From Prevotellaceae bacterium (GTDB lineage: Bacteria > Bacteroidota > Bacteroidia > Bacteroidales > UBA932): DNA of 6,172 nucleotides. The stretch spans positions 1-6,172 of the forward strand of contig JAIRKV010000262.1 in the NCBI GenBank assembly GCA_031259935.1, given 5' to 3'. The first letter of the stretch is position 1, and each line of letters begins with the position of its first letter. The notes below the pieces were generated by a model that did not search any database, was not told the DNA's origin, and worked only from the letters and a program-made list of their open reading frames with translations. Both the position numbers and the translations under genes were made by a program. Shown here in pieces: positions 5,875 through 6,172 of this stretch.

Positions 5875-5916
5875 CCGGCAAAGTAAATCAAATGGTTTGT
5901 TTTGCCGGTTTTTATT
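5875..5916 (+). terminator. Intrinsic terminator of the carboxyltransferase gene
   Basis: CCGGCAAA (5875-5882) pairs perfectly with TTTGCCGG (5901-5908). The stem continues inward through two G-T pairs and AAATC/GGTTT (one T-G pair) to an AAAT loop (5890-5893), 15 pairs in all. TTTTTATT follows directly. It lies 46 bp after the stop codon and marks the end of a probably single-gene transcript. Confidence 0.9.
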
Positions 5917-6042
5917 ATCCAATACATGACTGTTGCACTATTTGCCGCTTCTTACGAATAAAAAAATAATGCAAATACATTAAATTTCGGACAGATGATT
6001 TCTTTCTTGTTACTTTTGTCTTGACATAAAAGGCAAGCAACA

Positions 6043-6070
6043 CGTCATTGCGAGGAGCGCAGCGCAGCAA
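6043..6070 (+). repeat. TCATTGCGAG-type repeat, truncated end (copy D)
   Basis: CGTCATTGCGAGGAGCGCAG matches the outer end of the elements at 3193 and 3558, then diverges after about 28 bp. No AATCC inner end or opposite arm is seen in the remaining ~100 bp, so this is a lone or decayed end. Confidence 0.6.
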
Positions 6071-6172
6071 AATTGGCAGAAAAAATTAACCAAAATTTTA
6101 CCATCTTTTTACTGTTTTATATGCGGAATATTGGTTAAATTTTCAACCGCTTTGTTTTGTCAGGTTATACCA

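Larger units (their letters stand above)
5829..6172. other. Intergenic region downstream of the carboxyltransferase gene
   Basis: No supported gene lies in this 344-bp tail. It contains the terminator at 5875-5916, an imperfect dyad around 6007-6040 (CTTTT at 6013-6017 with AAAAG at 6028-6032, inside a TTGTTACTTTTGTCTTGA context that I recall as frequent in Bacteroidota), a repeat end at 6043-6070, and an 8-bp inverted repeat TTAACCAA (6086-6093) / TTGGTTAA (6131-6138). No start of a downstream gene could be recognised before the window ends. Confidence 0.75.

Noticed and set aside
5981..5988. TAAATTTC as a possible promoter for a gene beyond the window
   Set aside because: The final G of TAnnTTTG is missing, no -33 element is seen, and no downstream gene start is visible.
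6021..6026. TTGACA resembling a sigma-70 -35 box
   Set aside because: No TATAAT-like sequence lies about 17 bp downstream, and the phylum uses a different promoter consensus.

Overview
The window looks like chromosomal DNA of an AT-rich member of the Bacteroidota, most likely the order Bacteroidales. Three things support this. The order purN (divergent), acpP, fabF, rnc is typical of that phylum. Upstream regions carry TAnnTTTG -7 promoter elements and mostly lack strong Shine-Dalgarno sequences. The protein sequences, notably PurN (GGKGMYG loop), RNase III (GN.FEA) and the OadA/PycB-like protein (RDMWQSSGKY), read like Bacteroidales versions. These family comparisons are from memory, not from a search.

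Layout. Positions 61-651 (minus) encode PurN of purine synthesis. A 167-bp divergent region with a good acpP -7 element separates it from a plus-strand cluster: acpP (819-1058), fabF (1111-2364) and rnc (2368-3108). This cluster supplies acyl carrier protein, the elongating ketosynthase and RNase III. fabF and rnc are only 3 nt apart, share a reading frame, and rnc starts with TTG. Then comes a 938-bp gene-free stretch (3109-4046) packed with dispersed-repeat material: a single repeat end, a ~150-bp element with nested stem-loops, a two-ended palindromic element with 10-bp terminal inverted repeats, and copies of an AGGAGCGAYTAA repeat also present at the start of the window. Positions 4047-5828 (plus) encode a 593-residue carboxyltransferase of the OadA/PycB family, with its own putative promoter and a very good intrinsic terminator (5875-5916). 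The last ~250 bp is intergenic and contains another repeat end; the window stops before the next recognisable gene.

The most interesting points are the carboxyltransferase, whose C-terminal biotin-carrier-like domain has Tyr where the biotinylated Lys should be (QAYY in place of EAMK), and the architecture of the repeat-rich spacer. I found no CRISPR array, transposase, tRNA, rRNA, phage gene or defence gene. The coding content is otherwise ordinary core metabolism.
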